Position numbers and translations under genes: made by a program. A model generated the notes under the pieces. That model made no database searches. It was not told where the DNA came from and saw nothing but the letters and a program-made list of their open reading frames with translations. Of a stretch of 64,000 nucleotides of DNA, positions 12,160 through 21,973 are shown in pieces. The DNA is from Bidens hawaiensis (taxonomy: Eukaryota > Streptophyta > Magnoliopsida > Asterales > Asteraceae): the NCBI GenBank assembly GCA_021521415.1, contig JAIQDT010003010.1, forward strand, positions 186,001 to 250,000. Direction: 5' to 3'. The first letter of the stretch is position 1; each line of letters starts with the position of its first letter.

Positions 12160-13003
12160 TCTTACTATACTATTAAAGTAATACAAGGTTTTCATATGAC
12201 ATTTAACTAGCATGTCCGCATAAGCTGTCAACTCATCAATTTTCTATTTATATAATTTCCACATATTAATCTGAACATTAATTTAAACACCAACTCCTAA
12301 ATTGAAGAAAGTTTCAAAATAAATTGTAATAATTATCATTTATTGAGTAATAAAGACAATTAATTGTTTGCATTGTTATTTTTTAAAATTTGAGCCTTTG
12401 TTATTTTATTTTTTTTTATTTGAGAAATTATTTATGAACGTTTAGACTAGATGTATGGATGTTTGGATTGAAATGGTTGTTTAAGTCACGAGGTTGGATT
12501 ATATTGATGCTTTATTAAATACGCGGTTTAATAAAAATTATAATTATATCTCATTGTTATATTCATATTTTTAGCATTTTTTATGTTGTGTACTTAAATG
12601 TTTTATTATTTTAATAAAAATAGTTTTTGTAACACACAACTTTTGTTACAACATCTACATGTTTACGCTTCATAGTTTACAACATATGACTTCAGTAGAA
12701 GATGAAGTTTTAACTAATTTGTCTTTTTTATTTCATGGTATAAGTTATAAATGTGTGGCATAAATTAGAATTATGTTTTAAATTGTTATTTTTTTCTATT
12801 TGTCTTTGTATGTTGGGTTCTTTTAATTAAAATAACAATGTAATAATAATAATAATAATGCTAGATTATCTGTAATTTACAATTCATTAAAATGTATATA
12901 ACACATGTGCGCGCGTGCGAGCGCGCGCGCCACACACACACACACATATATATGTGAAAGTTTATATATTTTCTGTTCATGTATAATACGGGGTCTAACC
13001 TAG
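12160..13003 (+). mobile_element. Helitron-like non-autonomous element, copy 1
   Basis: It begins A|TCTTACTATACTATTAAAG and ends CTAG|T, as expected for Helitrons, which insert between A and T without duplicating the target. Just before the end lies a decayed hairpin (consensus with copy 2 about CCGTG-loop-CACGG). 844 bp, no coding capacity. Near the 3' end are GC/CA microsatellites (~12907-12945). Copy 2 has identical borders. Confidence 0.7.
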
Positions 13004-13112
13004 TATATTGATAAAGGTATAAAAATATATTATTTAATTGAAAAGAAGAGAAAAAAGTAGTGATTTTTAGTGTATTTTAGATTTTGAGATGGAGAGCCGA
13101 TCAGGAATGCTC
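13004..13112. mobile_element. Truncated copy of the GAGCATTC MITE
   Basis: The sequence from ~13020 (TTATTTAATTGAAAAGAAGAG to CAGGAATGCTCT) matches the 3' half of the MITE copies at 13113 and 17520. It abuts the next copy head to tail. Confidence 0.45.
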
Positions 13113-13425
13113 TTAGAGCATTCTCAACCCATCCCCTAAAATTATGTGAGGGTAATTTGCAAATTATATGGTGAGGTTGTGAGTGGTTATGAGTGTAAAT
13201 TATAAGGTGAAAAGAGAAAATATAGTGAGTTTTTGTAAATTTTGAGGAACTTGGTTTGCCCATGTTTATTTTTTAATATTTGTTGAATTGTTGTAAATAG
13301 AGAGGAGAGAAAACTATAATGATAAAAATATAAAAAATATTATTCAATTAAACAGAATAGAGAATGTAGTGGCTTTTAGTGTAATTATAAAGAAATGAGT
13401 GAGAAAATAGTTGGGAATGCTAGCC
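13113..13425. mobile_element. GAGCATTC MITE
   Basis: Ends AGAGCATTCTCAAC and GTTGGGAATGCT form imperfect inverted repeats. The body (ATATAGTGAGTTTTTGTAAA, TAATATTTGTTGAA, GTAGTGGCTTTTAGTGTAAT) matches the copy at 17.5 kb. No coding capacity. The TA-rich edges could suit a Tc1/mariner or PIF type; superfamily unresolved. Confidence 0.55.
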
Positions 13426-14119
13426 ATTTAAATTTTAATTATACTGAAAAATTAAAAATCACTACATTTTTTTATTCTATCCAATCTTACTATACTATTA
13501 AAGCAATATAAGGTTTCCACATAACATTCAACTAGCATGCCCACATAAGCTTCCAACTCATCAATTTTTCTTTTATATAATTCCACATGTTAATTTGAAC
13601 ATTAATTTAAACACTAACTCCTAAGTTGAAGAAAGTTTCTGTAAGGCCCCGTTACCGGTAACCCTACTTGCGTGTTGGATTTACTCATAAACACAGTTCT
13701 AAATATCAGAGTTAATTAAAAACTTTACGCGGAATATAAAACTTTCATAAAACATTACATATCAATTCATAATCATGTCTTAAAACATTCCTCTTGTCTT
13801 TCAAAATCAAAACATAACTTATAAAACATATCAGATCTTCAGATGCCAGGCTTTAGTCTTCTGCCATGTGTCCTCCACTCAAGCCAGCTGTCTCAACCTA
13901 CTCACCTGCGTGCATACTAAAAGTCAGCTACGCTGAGTGAGTTCTAGTTAATCATACAATACCATACAATACCTTATTACATACATACGTACTTAACCTC
14001 ATAACTTTCTTTCATACACACATAAGTACTCATGCCTTCATTCTTACTTACATACTTTCTTTCTTACTTACATACTTTCTTTACATTCATAATCATACGT
14101 TTTAAAGAGCCTTTCACCC

Positions 14120-14430
14120 TATAACCTCACAGATATTATAAGGGTCTGGTCCCTAACATCACAGATATTATAAGGGTCTGGTCCCTAACATCACAGATAT
14201 TATGAAGGGTCTGGTCCCTATCCTCACAGATATTGTAAGGGTCTGGTCCCTAACATCACAGATATTATAAGGGTCTGGTCCCTTACATCACAGATATTAT
14301 AAGGGTCTGGTCCCTTACATCACAGATATTATAAGGGTCTGGTCCCTTGCTTTCGAATATTAGTAGGGTTCAGTTCCCTCTTCGTTACCATACAACATGC
14401 AACATACATCGAGTATTATTAGGGCTTGGT
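14120..14430. repeat. ~32-bp tandem array in LTR A1
   Basis: About seven copies of the unit CACAGATATTATAAGGGTCT + GGTCCCTAACAT (31-33 bp), followed by two decayed units (AATATTAGTAGGGTTCAGTTCCCT; AGTATTATTAGGGCTTGGTACCC). Confidence 0.9.
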
Positions 14431-14509
14431 ACCCTTTTCGTAACCATACAACCATACAATCGTCATTTCCTTCTTTTATTAACTTTATTACGTTCATACA
14501 CATAAACAT

Positions 14510-14795
14510 ACATATCATACTTGCCATATTTATAACGTTACAACCTGACAGTACGTGCAATATCCGAAGATCGTTCACGTACCATCAAGCAATCATTCAT
14601 ACATATCATACTTACCATATTTATAACGTTACAACCTGACAGTACGTGCAATATCCGAAGATCGTTCACGTACCATCGAGCAATCATTCATACATATCAT
14701 ACTTACCATATTTATAACGTTACAACCTGACAGTACGTGCAATATCCGAAGATCGTTCACGTACCATCAAGCAATCATTCATACATATCACATAT
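14510..14795. repeat. ~90-bp tandem array with dyad, LTR A1
   Basis: Three units repeat every ~91 bp. Each has GTACGTG, an 18-base spacer containing CGAAGATCG, then CACGTAC (14551-14582, 14642-14673, 14733-14764), so each unit can fold into a hairpin. Confidence 0.85.
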
Positions 14796-15044
14796 ATCAC
14801 ATATGGCATACACTTATCACTTAGGATAAATGTATTAACAACACATCAAGTATGCACACAGCCCCGAAAACATAACAAGGAATGGGGCTAGAAACTCACC
14901 TGGATCCTGTTACGCTCGCCGTTGATCGTAATTCCTTTCTTTAACTGGGCTCGGCTAACTGTATAATATTTACACATATCAATTAACTACTACTACTAGT
15001 TTTGTATTTCTATCTATATATGACCCACAACGAACGGGGGTCCG

Positions 15045-15140
15045 GGGGCAGCGCCCCTGGCAGCGGGGTTCTAGGGGCGGCAGCCCCTAGCGGGGTCCAA
15101 GGGGCAGAGCCCCTGGCTGGGGTTAAGCTGCCAGGTCAGC
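15045..15140. repeat. GC-rich triple stem-loop in LTR A1
   Basis: Three successive GGGGC-nnn-GCCCC type inverted repeats (GGGGGCAGCGCCCC, GGGGCGGCAGCCCC, GGGGCAGAGCCCC). An open frame runs through it but its composition follows the repeats. The copy in LTR A2 (~27203-27300) differs at only two C/T positions. Confidence 0.8.
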
Positions 15141-15209
15141 TTGGAAAAATTTTATTTTCGATAACTGCCTTAACACATTTTCCATTAGGTTTTTAATTTA
15201 TTTTCTAAG

Positions 15210-15615
15210 CGAACTTCACTTTAGGCGAAGTTAAACCTTAGGCGAACTTGGCTTCAGGCGAAGTTAAACCTTAGGCGAACTTGGCTTCAGGCGAAGTTAA
15301 ACCTTAGGCGAACTTGGCTTTTAGGCGAAGTTAAACCTTAGGCGAACTTGGCTTTTAGGCGAAGTTAAACCTCAGGCGAACTTGGCTTTTAGGCGAAGTT
15401 AAACCTTAGGCGAACTTGGCTTTTAGGCGAAGTTAAACCTCAGGCGAACTTGGCTTTTAGGCGAAGTTACCATTTAGCGAAGTTGCCATCAGGCGAACTT
15501 GGCTTCAGGCGAACTTATCATCAGGCGAACTTGGCTTGCAGGCGAAGTTCATCAGGCGAACTTAGCTTGCAGGCGAAGTTCATCGCTTGAAGGCGAAGTT
15601 GCCCAGATGAAGGCG
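15210..15615. repeat. GGCGAA tandem array in LTR A1
   Basis: Units of ~33 bp alternate GGCGAAGTTAAACCTTA and GGCGAACTTGGCTT(TT)A. Seven regular pairs are followed by decayed units to ~15615. Lies between the TATA box and the possible splice donor in LTR sense. Confidence 0.9.
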
Positions 15616-17049
15616 AAGTTGTCGCGCTGCAGATCTGTTTGCCCATAACTCCTTCGTTTCTTAGCCAAAAAACTCGATTTTGGTACCCACGGAATCGTAT
15701 GATCGGCGCCTACAAATCCCAACCATCAAATCGGCCTAAAATCGACGTTTTAGGGGTCCGATTTGGGCAGTTGTGTTTCGGGTCCGATTAACCCGTCAAA
15801 TCCTAACCATTTTCAGTAATATTAGCTTTGCGGGATTAGTTCTTACCTTTCCAACTCAGATCTACCAGCAAAATCTCGGGTCTCGACTTCGGATCTCGGT
15901 CGGTTATGTGTGTGCTTTTGAGTGTGTAAAAGAGAAAGATGGAAATAAAATGATATCTTGGGCTTGGGATGGGTATTTATAAGCCCACGGACCCAAGGCC
16001 CATTCTCATTTAACCCATCTTACGTAATCTAAGCCCATGACCCGTTCCTTACTCGACATTAAATAACTAAAACGTGAAATCACTAAACATAACTTTCTTT
16101 TATTTAACATTATAAAAATTTTAGGATGTTACAGTTTCAAAATAAATAGTAATAATTATCATTTATTGAATAATAAAGACAGTTAATTGTTTTCATTGTT
16201 ATTTTTAAAATTTTGAGACTTTGTAATTTTATTTTTATTTTTTTTGGATTTGGAAAATTATTTATGAACATTTGGATTGGATATATGGATATTTGGATTG
16301 AAATAGTTGTTTAAGTCACGATGTTTGGATTATATTATTGTTTTATTAAACACGCGGTTTAATAAAAATTATAATTATATCTCATTGCTATATTTATATT
16401 TTTAGCACTTTTTATGATATGTACTTAAATATTTTATTGTTTTAATAAAAATAGTTTTTGTAACACACAGCTTATGTTACAACATCTACATGTTTGCGCT
16501 TCATAGTGTTTATAATCTATGACTTCAGTAGATGATGAAGTTTTAATTAATTTGTCTCTTTTGTTTCATGGTATAAGTAAGAAATGTATGACATAACTTA
16601 GAATTATGTTTTAAATTGTCATTTGTCTCTATTTGTCTTTGTATGTTGTGTTCTTTTTATGAAAATAACAATGTGATACCTTATAATAATAATAATGATT
16701 GATTATCTGTCTTTTACAATTCATTAAAATATATACAACAAACGTGCGCGCACACACACACACGCACGCACGCACGCACATATATATGAAATTTTATATA
16801 TTTTCCGTCCATGTGTAGCACGAGATCTAATCTAGTAAAGAAAATATAGTGAAACCATAAATATTAATTTAGATTTTGACTTTAATCGTTTAAATATCTT
16901 CTGTTAGAAATCAAGGCGCTTTTATTTTTTTAAATTTTTCTTTAATTTTCTAACAATAATGAATGATTTCTTATATTAGATCCTAGGATACCCATTTTTT
17001 TTTACGACAAACTAACTCCTAAAACATTCTTAAATGAGGAACTGCGTTT

Positions 17050-17480
17050 TTTTTCCTGTGCTTTGTCCAAAACTGTGGTTTTAGTATAACAGTTTCAAAT
17101 TTGTGATTTTCGTCTATGTGGTTTCATTTCACTTATAATTAAGCTCGATTCCACTAACCCCGTTAAGTCAGGTCGTTAAGCCTATTAGCGTGCCCTTCAC
17201 GTGAGGGGCAGTTTTGTCCTCCCCCCCGCCCAAATACACCCCAACCCCTCACGTGAGGGTGCTTGCAAATTAAAACGACGTTTATTTGGGGAGAAAAATA
17301 ACAAAACTGCCCCTCACGTGAGGGGCATGTTAACGGGTTTAACGATCAGAATTAATGGGTTAGTGAGATCGAGTTTAATTGCAAGTGAATTGAAACCACA
17401 GAGACGAAAATCGCAAATTGAAACTATTTGACTGAAACAGCAGATTTGGACAAACCACAGGGACGAAAACCACAGTTTAC
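17050..17480. mobile_element. Fold-back element with ~180-bp arms
   Basis: Left arm ~17054-17230 and right arm ~17290-17478 are inverted repeats: CTTTGTCC... against GGACAAACCACAGGG, and CACGTGAGGGGCAGTTTTGT against ACAAAACTGCCCCTCACGTG. The loop holds a C run at 17220-17227. No coding capacity. Could be a MULE-derived fold-back element. Target duplication not found. Confidence 0.7.
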
Positions 17481-17519
17481 TATTCTTAAATCTAGATATG
17501 TTTACACATTGCAGGATTT

Positions 17520-17830
17520 TTAGAGCATTCAGATTCTGTCTACCATATTTAGTGAGAGGTGTTTTTCTTAATATAGAGAGTAGTTCATGGTGTTATGAGT
17601 GGAGGATAGAAATGCAGTGATTTTTTTTGTAAATTTAAAAAGTAACTTTTCATCCTATATAATTTTTTAATATTTGTTGAAAGTGGTTTTATGTGAATGA
17701 GAGAGAAAATGTAATGATAAAACTATAAAAAAAAATATTACTTAATTGAAAATGAGAGAAAAAATGCAATGTTTTTTTTAGTGTAATTTTGGTTTTGAAG
17801 ATAGGAGAAGGGATGAAAATGCTCTAAACT
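17520..17830. mobile_element. GAGCATTC MITE, second full copy
   Basis: Ends TAGAGCATTC and GAAAATGCTCTA are inverted. The body aligns with the copy at 13113-13425 (AATGCAGTGA, TTAATATTTGTTGAA, AATGAGAGAAAAAATG, TTTAGTGTAATTTTG). Confidence 0.6.
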
Positions 17831-17894
17831 CTTCACCTCTATCGTAAAGGGAACGTATCTTATCACCACACAATGTCCCTTGGGGACTATAAAG

Positions 17895-18904
17895 TAAGGC
17901 TTGCAATTTAGACACGATACTCGAATACACTACACGAGCTTACGTGACTTTAACAGGTATCAGGTATGGTCTTAACAGGTTTTATGTACTAAATAAGTAG
18001 ACACGAATCGACCTATTAATTTTCATATCTAAACAAGTAAAATACTCGTTTACCTACTTTTTTTTAGAACGGAGACTTTCTTGTATTTTGGCTACCGCAC
18101 TCTCCAAAGTTGGAGAGCCCCGATGCTCCACTCTGGGCAGACTATGTTGTCTTAACCGAGCCCACGCTGTCTTCAGAGTTTGGCTTGGGCGTTCCCCCGG
18201 GAAACCATACCGCTACTGCAACTTGACAATCGTTGTGCCACCACAAGAGCAGAACTCTCAGGCATAACACCCGGTGGGACGAAAACCCGGATGGGCTCTG
18301 GGTTTGAACTGACAACCTTTGCACAAGGCCTAGCTCAAATCTTTCATTGTCAATATCCACCCAAAAGTGACACAAGTGAGATTCGAACATGGGTCTCCAC
18401 TGGAGAACATAAGGCTCTTACCACTAGGCCACAAAGTACATGTCAGTATCTGATTAGATTTTTTAAAAATAACAATATATATTAATATAATATGTTATAT
18501 ACCCTAAATAGTTAACCATAAATTTTGAAATCAAACAATTGAACACTGTGCGTATCATTCCAATCTAACATCAAGTAGATAGCTCACAAAACCCTTCTTT
18601 GATTCTCCCTATCCGGATCTTGGGTAGCCTGGTGGGTTCCCTCCACATCTTTGGTAGTTGCAGTCCTTCGATTCTCCGGTTTACCTCTTCACATCTCCGA
18701 TTCTCGGACAATTCGGCTTCCTTGAAGTTGCAGCGTTGCCACCGATATTAACAGATTTGTATCTTATCGTGTATACATGGTATTAACAGGTTCGTGTTCG
18801 GGTTTGGGATATAGGTACACGATGAGTTTTCATGTCATGTACATGTATACATGTTTCGTGTTCGTGTCTTATCGTGTACGGGTATACATGATATGCCAGC
18901 CCTA
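17895..18904. mobile_element. hAT-type non-autonomous element carrying a SINE
   Basis: Ends TAAGGCTTGCAA and TTGCCAGCCCTA-like (ATATGCCAGCCCTA) are imperfect inverted repeats. CTATAAAG occurs on both sides (17887-17894 and 18905-18912), an 8-bp duplication typical of hAT. Internal motifs (CGTGTCTTATCGTGTA, GACACGATACTCGAATAC) are common in such plant MITEs. Of its 1010 bp, about 380 are the nested SINE. Confidence 0.7.
18057..18435 (-). mobile_element. SINE in reverse orientation, nested in the hAT element
   Basis: On the minus strand: TGGCCTAGTGGTAAGAGCC (box A) near 18430-18412, GTTCGAATCTCA (box B) near 18388-18377, a ~300-bp body, then GAAAGTCTCCGTTCT and an A run. The end matches the SINE at 10821-11100 (GAAAGTCGCCGTTC), so they share a 3' module. 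No clear target duplication. Confidence 0.7.
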
Positions 18905-19273
18905 CTATAAAGTTGCATATTCAAAGCACAATATCTTGTCTCTTACAATGATAAAAAAATCTCAAATAGTTATCTTTCTTACTGATAAAAAAAACCTGCC
19001 TGTAAGTCGTTCTATTTTGATTTCGTTCTTTTACGCAACCTACCATAAAAATTGTTCTTAATGGTACTTAGGTTGGGTAGGGCACTTATAGCTCACCCGA
19101 TAAGTACCCACTCCATTAGCCAATACCCTTGTAGCAACTCATTTCAACCTACTACAACCCAAAATTGAAGATTGTGACCAGCTATTGGATAACTGATGGT
19201 ATCTACCCATGCCATCAAGGCATCTACAACACTACTTCCTCCTCAATCGACTATGGTTAGCATGAAATGTTGC

Positions 19274-19419
19274 CATTGGCGGATCCAGCATACAAACGGG
19301 TGGTTCCCCGGAACCACCCGAGTTTCGAAATAATAGTGTACGGATACATAGAAGACGCGTAGGAACCACCTTATAAATTAAGAGGGAACCACCAAAAAAA
19401 ATTCCCGGATCCGCCACTG
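19274..19419. mobile_element. Short hAT-type MITE
   Basis: 146 bp with inverted ends CATTGGCGGATCC and GGATCCGCCACTG. AATGTTGC flanks both sides (19266-19273 and 19420-19427), a perfect 8-bp duplication. No coding capacity. Confidence 0.85.
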
Positions 19420-19427
19420 AATGTTGC

Positions 19428-20280
19428 GTAAGTCCACTTGGTTGACATTATTGTTTTGGTTTACAGAGTTGTTTGTATTCTTGGTTAGGGGTATGCATCT
19501 TTAGAATGGAGAGGAGGATAATAGGAAACCGTGTAACCTTTTGCCATTATTTAAGCAAGTATTTAAAATGTAAAAAAAGGGGGTATAAGTTTCATAGCTT
19601 GCACAACGTACTCAGATTACATGGGGTGGTGTGTTAGGGGGTATTTACATACTTGCAAGGTGAGCGAGTATGACCCCGTTCATAATACAAATGTAACATA
19701 TCATCATATCAATACATATAAATTACAAAAATTTACAAATAAATGCGTACAAAAACCTATACAACTTTAACATCTATTTTATAAAAGTAACATCATTTTA
19801 GAATTCACTACTTCCTAATACCTAATTGTATACAACATTTATAATTCCATGCATAAAAATTGGTTGCTTCAAAAATAAATCTATTTGAATTGTGACCATC
19901 TTTAACTCTTATTTATCACAATTGCAAAACATGCCCATAATTGACATTGTCTTCATTTAAATTTAAAAGAAATTGTGTATCTGATCGTGCCAACTCAATT
20001 TTATGTAACTTGCAACTTTATAAATTTTTATGACCTTAAAAAAGCATGAAAAAAGTTAGAATCTAAATTAAAATATTTCCAATTATTTTTAAAAAATAAT
20101 AATAATACACTCTCGTAATAGGTTTTAGAATTGTGTTAATGATTAATCTTGTTACATCCCAAAATCCAAATTAAGTAGCTCGCACTTTGCATTAGGACGA
20201 AATTTTCATTCAGCTATTTCTGATTTATCTAATTTTCTCCCTCAAGAAACAATTTTAGGGGATCTTTAGAGGTGGGCGTA
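19428..20280. other. AT-rich stretch with possible LTR start
   Basis: No gene seen. TGTTACATCCCAAAAT at ~20153 resembles the sense start of a family A LTR (TGTAACATCC) and may be a truncated LTR interrupted by the Tat element at 20281. Confidence 0.4.
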
Positions 20281-21024
20281 TATAGAGGTAGGGTAGCAAA
20301 GCTACCCGCGGATCCATAATCCGACCCGCGGGTCACTAATAAGAAAACCGGGAGAAACACGTGGACCGGCAAAGACATCCACAATTCAAAACATGCTTCG
20401 CAGATCTCCAATTATAACCCGCGGATTACAAACGAGCATCCACGGGAGGATCCCACAAGCAACACAAGGGATTCGTCACGCACGTGATCCCCACGTGATA
20501 TGGAAGAGTAGTTGCAACAAACTATTTCTAGAAGATTCCCTCAATACCTCCTGATAGCGACATCAACCAATGGAAAGAGGACACCTGGACACGTATTGGC
20601 CATCCCACGACGTGCACAGGTAATGGCTACACCATAAACGGGTCCAGGCTGTCACGTCCAATAAAGGTTCGACACGTGTCCATTCAGGAGAAGAGGAAAT
20701 GACTCGATAGTGACAACTCCACCAATCATCTTCCCTCCATCTTCGGCTATAAATACGAAGATCATTTCTTCAAGGTATTCATTCACACTCTCAAGCCTTA
20801 CGCAACATACTGGTACTCGTATTATTTCCGATCAGAATACAGTACTGATTCTCATGCCAGAGGGTGGTTACGGAAAGACCCCCCACTCTGTCCTTCCCGT
20901 AACGAGACTCAACGGTGTTCTGTTTTGCAGGCACTAGCGTGGATCTGTTCTCATAGCGCTTCAGTATACTCACATCTGGGGAAATATTAGATCGGACTAT
21001 CCAGTTCGATCTAGTGTTTCTTCA
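20281..21024 (+). repeat. 5' LTR of the Tat element
   Basis: Aligns end to end with 38575-39319. TATAAATA at 20748-20755 is the likely core promoter. The shared sequence stops at GTGTTTCTTC, which sets the right border. Confidence 0.9.
20748..20755 (+). promoter_or_regulatory. TATA box in the 5' LTR
   Basis: GGCTATAAATACGAAG, unchanged in the 3' LTR (39043-39050), so it marks the U3/R region. Confidence 0.6.
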
Positions 21025-21025
21025 T

Positions 21026-21040
21026 TGGTTCCATCCGGTT
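21026..21040 (+). promoter_or_regulatory. Putative primer-binding site
   Basis: TGGTTCCATCCGG follows the 5' LTR after one base and begins with TGG, the complement of a tRNA CCA end. The tRNA is not identified. Confidence 0.4.
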
Positions 21041-21308
21041 TTAGCTAGATACACAGTTTTTTACGGTTTTTTCGATTCACTATTCCTGAGCGGAAGAGCT
21101 CTTAAGTTTCGTTTTGCACCGACGACTGGAAAACTCATTCTAACAGTAATGATTCAGTCAGTGACAAGGTGAGTCTCAACTAAGCAGTACAGGAAGCCCA
21201 CTCACTCGGGCAAGTAAGCGAGCCAAGCTTGAAAAGAAAAAGTTCGGGAGTCAATACAGTAAAGTCAGGGAGGAAAAGTTGCGGTTATGAAATAACCTAG
21301 ATCTGAAG

Positions 21309-21973
21309 ATGAGTCAGAACCAACAGCCTTCTGCTGTTCCGGCAAGATCCCGTCGTACTGAAATTTTGGACGATACAGTCCACGAAGGACAGGTGTCGGA
21401 CGACCTTCACCGAAGCACTAGAACTCTGGTTTTCGAAAATAGGACCGGAGAAGTTTTAAGATTTAAAGACTTTGCACCTCACAGGAACACCCGAACTCCA
21501 GTCCTGGAAAACAGGGCCAGAGAGTTCCCGAGGCACAAGGTCATTGAGACCCAACGGACCACTCACACTCCGGCTCTGGAAGACGGATCCGGAGAATTTC
21601 CCAGACATGATGGGGATAAAACAAGAGTTGACCAGACTAGATCTGGAAAAAACATTCTTACCCCTGAAGAGTGGTACCAACAAGAAAAACAACGGCTGAA
21701 AGAGGAGTGTGAGCAAAGAATCAGAAGAAATCAGGTACAAGTCAGAGCATTGACTTATGACTCACCCTCTCCATCACCGCCGCCAGCACATCGACGCACC
21801 CAAGAACTAGAGTTAGAAGACAACTCTCGATCAGCTGGTTGGTCGCTCACGAAAATCCGCGAGAGAAGTCACCATACTTAGCGTACCCCATCTCACAAAA
21901 CCCCATGAGATGTTTGACAAAAAAAGAGGTGTTTCAGCAAGAAGAGGGTTACGCGAGTGATGGCAGCTGGGAC
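21309..21973 (+). pseudogene. gag, N-terminal part (Tat element)
   Basis: Starts at ATG 21309 and is open to 21881. The frame then shifts: the continuation ending in EGYASDGSWD is in another frame and runs to the MITE at 21974. The first half has three similar ~24-residue units (TRTLVFENRTGEVLRF, TRTPVLENRAREFPRH, THTPALEDGSGEFPRH). A basic, coiled segment follows (WYQQEKQRLKEECEQRIRR). Such N-terminal gag parts are poorly conserved in Tat elements; role presumably particle assembly. Confidence 0.7.

Larger units (their letters stand above)
13906..14899 (-). promoter_or_regulatory. Possible leader intron within LTR A1
   Basis: Minus-strand donor CCAG|GTGAGTTT and acceptor TTTTAGTATGCACGCAG|GTGAG. 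Both borders are kept in LTR A2 (27063/25902) and A3 (55473/54841). The tract between them carries the tandem arrays. Splicing is inferred only. Confidence 0.4.
13640..16133 (-). mobile_element. Solo LTR, family A copy 1 (Ty3/gypsy Tekay/Del-like)
   Basis: TGTAAGGCCCC...GGATGTTACA, 2494 bp, with a perfect 5-bp duplication GTTTC (13635-13639 and 16134-16138). Sense is the minus strand, where the LTR begins TGTAACATCC and has a TATA box (CTTATAAATACCC, ~15973-15985). It contains, in sense order, a GGCGAA tandem array, a GC-rich triple hairpin, and a possible leader intron (14899 down to 13906) that holds two further arrays. Only the LTR remains, as after LTR-LTR recombination. Tekay/Del assignment rests on length and terminal style only. 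Confidence 0.85.
13485..16835 (+). mobile_element. Helitron-like element, copy 2, split by a solo LTR
   Basis: Same start (A|TCTTACTATACTATTAAAG) and same end (CTAG|T) as copy 1. Without the LTR and one 5-bp duplication it is ~852 bp. It has the same CA/GC microsatellite near the 3' end (~16743-16790). The LTR sits inside GAAAGTTTC, which in copy 1 reads straight into AAAATAAAT. Confidence 0.7.

Noticed and set aside
15002..15196. 64-residue open frame repeated almost identically at 27163-27360
   Set aside because: It lies in the GC-rich stem-loop block of the family A LTRs, on the strand opposite to LTR sense. Conservation follows the DNA repeat, not a protein.
20741..20937. 75-residue frame repeated at 39005-39232
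   Set aside because: Both lie in the Tat LTRs around the TATA box; repeated because the LTRs are.
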